Both the position numbers and the translations under genes were made by a program. 64,000 nucleotides of DNA, taken from contig JAGFBZ010001254.1 in the NCBI GenBank assembly GCA_018398805.1, positions 2,007,001-2,071,000 on the forward strand. Direction: 5' to 3'. This stretch comes from Hirundichthys speculiger (taxonomy: Eukaryota; Chordata; Actinopteri; Beloniformes; Exocoetidae). Positions 59,341-64,000 of this stretch are shown here, one piece after another. Numbering within the stretch: position 1 is the stretch's first letter; every line of letters begins with the position of its first letter. The notes beneath the pieces are model-generated. The model saw only the letters and a program-made list of their open reading frames with translations, did no database searches and had not been told where the DNA came from.

Positions 59341-61061
59341 ACAGCAATACTCACACACTGCAGTGTGTGGTATGTGACGGGAAGTGTGTTCCAAGTTTTG
59401 ACAATCAGCTGGTCTGCAGGTTGAAGTTTTTTCATATCCTCCCACTTGTGTTGGCTCGCCAACTCTGCTTGCTGTCATGGAAGTCTTTCCAAATCTTCAT
59501 TCAGTGACTTGAATTTATTCACCCACATGTCTGAGGCCTTCAGGTGGCAGCATGTAGCTCAAAATCTCTGACGGAGACACGGGGGATGTAACTTAGGTCC
59601 GTGCTGTCCACTGCACATTTGTGTGGATGGGTGATGAACTTAAAAAGATGAGTGCACTCGTGAAATTCTCCAAAGCGCGCTTCAAATGACTGCAGGAGAT
59701 TAGATGTGAAGCCTGCTAACTGCTGAATATCAAGATGTTGAGCAGGGTCACTTGCTGTGCATGCATTTTTGAACTCTGCCAGTTTTCAAAGTGTATTAAA
59801 CGACCTGTTTCAATGTCACCGATGAAGAGTTCTAGCTTGTATGGAAATACAATCTTATCCCTGCAACACGCAGTGTTTGCATTTGAAAAGCCTTGCATTT
59901 TCACATTGAGCTGGTTTAGATGTTCAGTCATGTCCACGGGATAATAGAACTTCAGGAGCCACTTAGTGTCAGCTAACTCGGGATGCTCGACATTTTTCAT
60001 TTCTTGAAAAGTCCGGATTTCGCTCAGACAAGCCGCAAAACGGCTGAGCACCTTCTCCCTTGACAACCAACGCACGTTGCTGTGCAGAAGCAGACCGGGA
60101 TAATTTTTCCCAACTTCATCCAGCAGTGTTTAAACTGCTGATCATTTAAAGCTCGGGCAACAGTAAAGTTGACCACCTGAATGACAGGCAACATCACCTC
60201 ACCAAGCTGCTCACCACACATCTGGGCACAAAGCGCCTCCTGATGTAGCAGTGAAAACTTAGGATGGGTCTTTTCATGTTCACGAAGGAGCGCGACAAAT
60301 CCTGTTTTTTCCCACCATGCACGGGAGCACCATCAGTGCACACCAAAACAAGTTTATCCATCGGAGATTTTTTTTCTTTAGCGAACTCAGTGAAGGACTT
60401 GAAGAAATCCTCCCTTTTTGTTGTCCCTTTCGTGGGCACAACAGCAAGACTTTCCTCTTGTAGTGTGTCACCGACAACATACCTTGCAATCACGTTAACT
60501 CTGTTAACTCATCCAAAGTGAGACAAAAAAAACTGTGCCGCATTTATATCCTTCACTTGCGTTGCCTCAATTTGATTTGACATCATGATGGTACGATCGT
60601 GAACAGTTTTTGCCGAAAGAGGCATGTCTTTTATCCGTTTAGTTATCTTGTCTTTATCTGAAAAGTCGCCAAAAAGATCAATGGCAACATCAAGCATGAA
60701 TGCTTTGGCATACTCTCCGTCTGTAAATGGCTTTCCGTTTCTCACAATTGCTAAGGCGCCAGCAAAGCTAGCCAAATTCCCACCTCCTTGTTGGGTCCAA
60801 ACACGGAGGTGCTGCTGACTAGCTTGCACTGTTGACAGTAGCTCTTGACATGCTTTCTTCCTGCCGTTCCCCGCAGGATATTTCAATGCAAATGTAGTAT
60901 GGCGTGTGTCGAAGTGTCGCTTTATATCTGACCGTTTCGTAGATGCAATCTTATCATGCATATTAGACACACTGAGAACCTGCTCCCTCCACAAAGGCAA
61001 ATTCCTCTGTCCATTCCTGCTGAAAAGTACGATACTCCTCGTCTTTTTTTATTTTAGCCAT
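59337..61061 (-). pseudogene. SCAND3/ZBED-like hAT transposase pseudogene
   Basis: Minus-strand reading starts at ATG 61061 (MAKIKKDEEYRTFQQEW) and goes, with several frameshifts, through most of a hAT transposase of the type domesticated as SCAND3, ZBED5 and FAM200 in vertebrates. Pieces: HDKIASTKRSDIKRHFDTRH (zinc-finger-like, 60955 region); RNGKPFTDGEYAKAFMLDV (60750); VIARYVVGDTLQEESLAV (60490); LVLVCTDGAP (catalytic Asp, 60350); KRPILSFHC (60285); MRWLSREKVLSRFAACLSEI (60075); and HKWEDMKKLQPADQLIVKTW (59430). The final dimerisation segment with the CEQSFS motif is missing, cut off at 59337 next to the palindrome. Frameshifts and in-frame stops make it a dead copy. Confidence 0.9.
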
Positions 61062-61254
61062 CTTCTCAAAAGGTTTTCTAAAATTAGCTAGCTGATACCG
61101 TGATTAAAACAAGGGAAGTTTACTTTCTGATCTCATGACAAGCCGGTGTGCAGACCCTTTTGCACATGCACACATCGGGCACTATTTTTGAATGTAAAAA
61201 ATGGCAACCCCACTTTGTTCCCCCACAACAGTTTCTCTGCCTCATCTGCATTGC

Positions 61255-61290
61255 CTGTGTGATTGATGGATAGATAATAGATAGATAGAC
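61255..61290. repeat. GATA-type microsatellite
   Basis: An irregular GATGGATAGATAATAGATAG run of about 35 bp. Confidence 0.85.
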
Positions 61291-61494
61291 ACAATGACAT
61301 GTATTTTTCCCACTTTCCCACTGAAATTGCTGTGAACAGGCTTTCTAGTAGCCGGTGACAGTTGCCAGTTCGCATATGCGCAAAAGGAGTCTAAGCAATT
61401 ATTTTTTTTATAATTAAAGATTTCTCTGCGAGCCAGATGCAGCCATCAAATGAAAAATGATAACCAAAATGAATTAATTAGATGATGGAAAAAT

Positions 61495-62334
61495 TGTGAT
61501 TAGCACAGAAATTCAAAAACAAAACACCACTCTGGTTCAGACCAGAGAGGCCCATTTTCCCAATCACGCCCCTCCAGGTACCACTGTCATTGCCCATGTG
61601 AGTGTTGAAGTCCCCCAGCAGAATTCAGGAGTCCTAATGAAGTTCACAGCACCCCTGCTAAGGACTCCAAAAAGGCTGGGTACTCTGAATTGTCATTTGG
61701 CACATGAACGCAGATACAGTCAGAACTTATACCAGACCCAAAGGCACAGGAAAGCTATCCTGTCATCTACTGGGGAAAACTCCAATGTACAGGCTGCAAG
61801 CCAAGAGCTATAAGTAAGCTCACTCTAGCTCAACGCCTCTCCCCGTGGGAAGCTCCAGAGTGGAATAAGGTCCAGCCTCTCTTGAGAAGATTGGTTTCCA
61901 GAGCCCATGCTGAATGATGAGGTAAGCACAGCTATATCTAGTTGGTACCTCTCAACCTCACACACAAGAGCAAGCTTCTTCCCCATCAGAGAGGTAACAT
62001 TAAAACGCATGCTTTTGGCTGCTACCTGAAACACACTGCACCTGACCCATGCGGACGTTCTCGCAGTTGGTGACCCCACAGGATGGTGAGCCCATGTAGC
62101 TCATTCAGGCTGAGCCTAGCCAGACCCCCGTGGGTGAAGGTGCTCACTGATGAGCCCCTCCCCCAGGCTTGTGTCCACGGTTGGGCCCCAGTGATCCTTG
62201 TCTAGGTGAGGGACATTGAGCCCCAACCTTTCTATTTCCATTAAAGGTTGTTTGAACAGCGCTTTTCCTTGATGCCCTGGATAACATAACTTAATTCGGG
62301 GGCACAACCCCCTCCACCATGTTAATTTAGCCAT
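61495..62334 (-). mobile_element. LINE 5' region and endonuclease domain, antisense copy
   Basis: On the minus strand, 62334-62090 holds leader-type sequence. The frame 62079-61825 follows (AWVRCSVFQVAAKSMRFNVT, LVCEVERYQLDIAVLTS, MGSGNQ). Further down, about 61645-61495, comes ILLGDFNTHMGNDSGTWRGV and then SGVLFLNFCANHNFSII. GDFN is the metal-binding catalytic motif of the AP-type endonuclease of non-LTR retrotransposons. Same family as the fragment at 1963-2170. Several frameshifts and stops; reverse transcriptase absent. Confidence 0.85.
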
Positions 62335-64000
62335 TCAAGGAGAGTCTGCTGCATGAGTCACTTTCTCTGAATGAATCTATTAAAAGACCAATGTCCACAA
62401 TATTTTCCTTTCGTGTCAAATGTTCACCTGAATGCAGCACACCCCAAACCATGATACCGTTGCGACAAACACCAAAATAGTTACCTCCTGCTCTGCCATA
62501 CACTTTATTGTTATTCAGTTTCTGAAGTCCTTGGATATCTCATTTTGTTCATGCAAACCAGACATTGAAAGATTTCTGTTCTTTAAATAAAAAAGGGCAC
62601 CCATTCACTGAGGATATCTGAGTCTAATTTTACTATTGTCTACATGTGTTTAATTGCCTCTGCAATCAAAGCCAACTTTCCCCATGCACATGGACAGCCT
62701 GTCAAGATGAGTGGCACATGCTGCCCTTAAGCTCTTTCCAAGAAGCCTATTGACTTTAGCAAAAGGATGAATTCACTGCTTCCAGCAGCATTGGCATTTT
62801 TTTTCTTTTTTAAATGTCAAATTCAAAGTCAAGCATATAAGCTGACTACACGTTTCTAGAGTGGGAGTAAAGTTTCTTTAACCCCTGTCATCAGCGACAC
62901 AGCATTATAGTGACTAACATAAATAAGATGTTATGCACCCTCAGGAAGAGGCTGTTGTCTTCTTATAAAGAGATAATCAACTGCCTAGTTTCTATTAACT
63001 ACTACAAGTGCTTTCAGTGTTGAACTTCATTAGAGAAAATAGTAACCCTCCATGGCATTTGTCATTGCCTGGGCTGTGGCTGACTCGCTTTTTACATTCA
63101 GAGACTGTATTGACACTGCCATTACTTCAAAAAGTCAATTAACCCCCCCTCCCCGCCACCCCAACAGAAAAAAGGGAAAGAAAATCACAGTGTATCTGTT
63201 TTTTTTAATGTTGGTCCTTTGATTACTTCACTCATTAATGAATAAATCCGCTACAGCTGACAGCAACCCCTTTTATGTAAGACTAATAGAATGTAATATG
63301 CTCCTGCAGTTCAGTTTTTACGAGCCAGTGTTTTAATCTAGTGAAGTGGGCTGAAATTAAGAAAGCTTTTCTGTCTATATTATTTGCAATCCCAAATTTG
63401 ACTCTCTTTCAGCACCAAACTCAACTTCTCACCATGTGTTTTGTTTACGTTAATCTACAAGACTATTTTAGCATTTTTGATTAAATTCACACTCGACTTT
63501 TGTTTCTCTCTATATTTCTGACATGTGTCAGTCCCAAGCAGACAGACATCAGCTTATATTTAGCTGAAACAGGACTGTTGGATTTAGGTTGTGCTCCGAT
63601 GCAAATGTTGTACTTGGCTAAATCTGCATGCAAACTATAACTGCATAAAAATGGAAATTTATTGAAGAAATAGGTGATTTTCTGATTCAAAGAAAAGAAA
63701 ATGCATTTGAAGTCTTTTGACCAGCCTAAGAAAAAAACTGCTAATGTATTCAACAACAATATCAAATCCTTTATTATTCAGGTTTTTGCAAAGGTAACAT
63801 GCTGTCAAAAGACAATGGATTTCAAACATCTCTCTTTTCTGAAACTTCAAATTAAGTTGTTTGGATTTTCGTCTGCAATATTTAGCCGTACCCAAGCGTA
63901 AAATTGGAATTCATATTTTCCTCCTGCAGTAATCAATTCTCGCTGCCAAGCTTGATCAGCCCTACCTGCCGAGAGACTGTCTGGGAAAATACTTCACTCA
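62335..64000. other. Unassigned interval to the window end
   Basis: No exon is established. A good acceptor-like sequence (TTTTCCTCCTGCAG, ends 63929) lies 71 bp before the window end; one of three frames remains open after it, without recognised homology. The rest is AT-rich non-coding sequence. Confidence 0.4.

Overview
This is a vertebrate nuclear window, almost certainly from a ray-finned (teleost) fish. It holds one clearly recognisable host gene, split by long introns, in AT-rich sequence crowded with transposon families typical of fish: Tc1/mariner, hAT, an ISL2EU-like THAP/YqaJ element, RTE-type and other LINEs, and tRNA-derived SINEs. There is no bacterial, phage or CRISPR organisation.

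The host gene is kcnj5 (Kir3.4/GIRK4, a G-protein-gated inward-rectifier K+ channel subunit) on the + strand. Three coding exons lie at 14198-14260, 16799-17672 and 32702-33087. Spliced together they give a 440-residue protein with the GYG filter, both membrane helices and the complete cytoplasmic domain. A probable 5' leader exon ends at a strong donor at 3789. Intron 1 is 2,538 bp and intron 2 is 15,029 bp; intron 2 alone holds more than ten identifiable transposon insertions.

Layout. 1-3.5 kb: a decayed Tc1-like element, a 7-bp tandem repeat and a LINE fragment. 3.5-14.2 kb: putative leader exon and upstream intron, with a decayed Tc1 element, a SINE and a truncated copy of a TA-flanked DNA transposon. 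14.2-33.1 kb: kcnj5 coding exons and introns; intron 2 carries a full copy of the same TA-flanked element in the opposite orientation, a hAT element with 8-bp target duplication, a LINE tail, hAT and Tc1 transposase pseudogenes, a short hAT-type MITE and a LINE tail. 33.1-39.7 kb: 3' flank with another Tc1 element and an AT microsatellite. 39.7-49.7 kb: a repeat made of TACCTGGTA-like words, then two composite hAT insertions (40975-43879 and 46593-49725). Each has a perfect 8-bp target duplication and further elements nested inside. 49.7-64 kb: mostly unassigned sequence plus an RTE-type LINE, a THAP-domain relic, a 197-bp palindrome, a large SCAND3/ZBED-like hAT transposase pseudogene and an antisense LINE endonuclease.

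No complete second host gene was seen. The most interesting items are the layered insertions datable by target duplications, the THAP/YqaJ element, the open frame kept in two copies of a TA-flanked element, the TACCTGGTA repeat, the palindrome, a possible upstream ORF that stops 2 nt before the kcnj5 start, and a PKKR-to-PKNR change in the channel's PIP2-binding motif.
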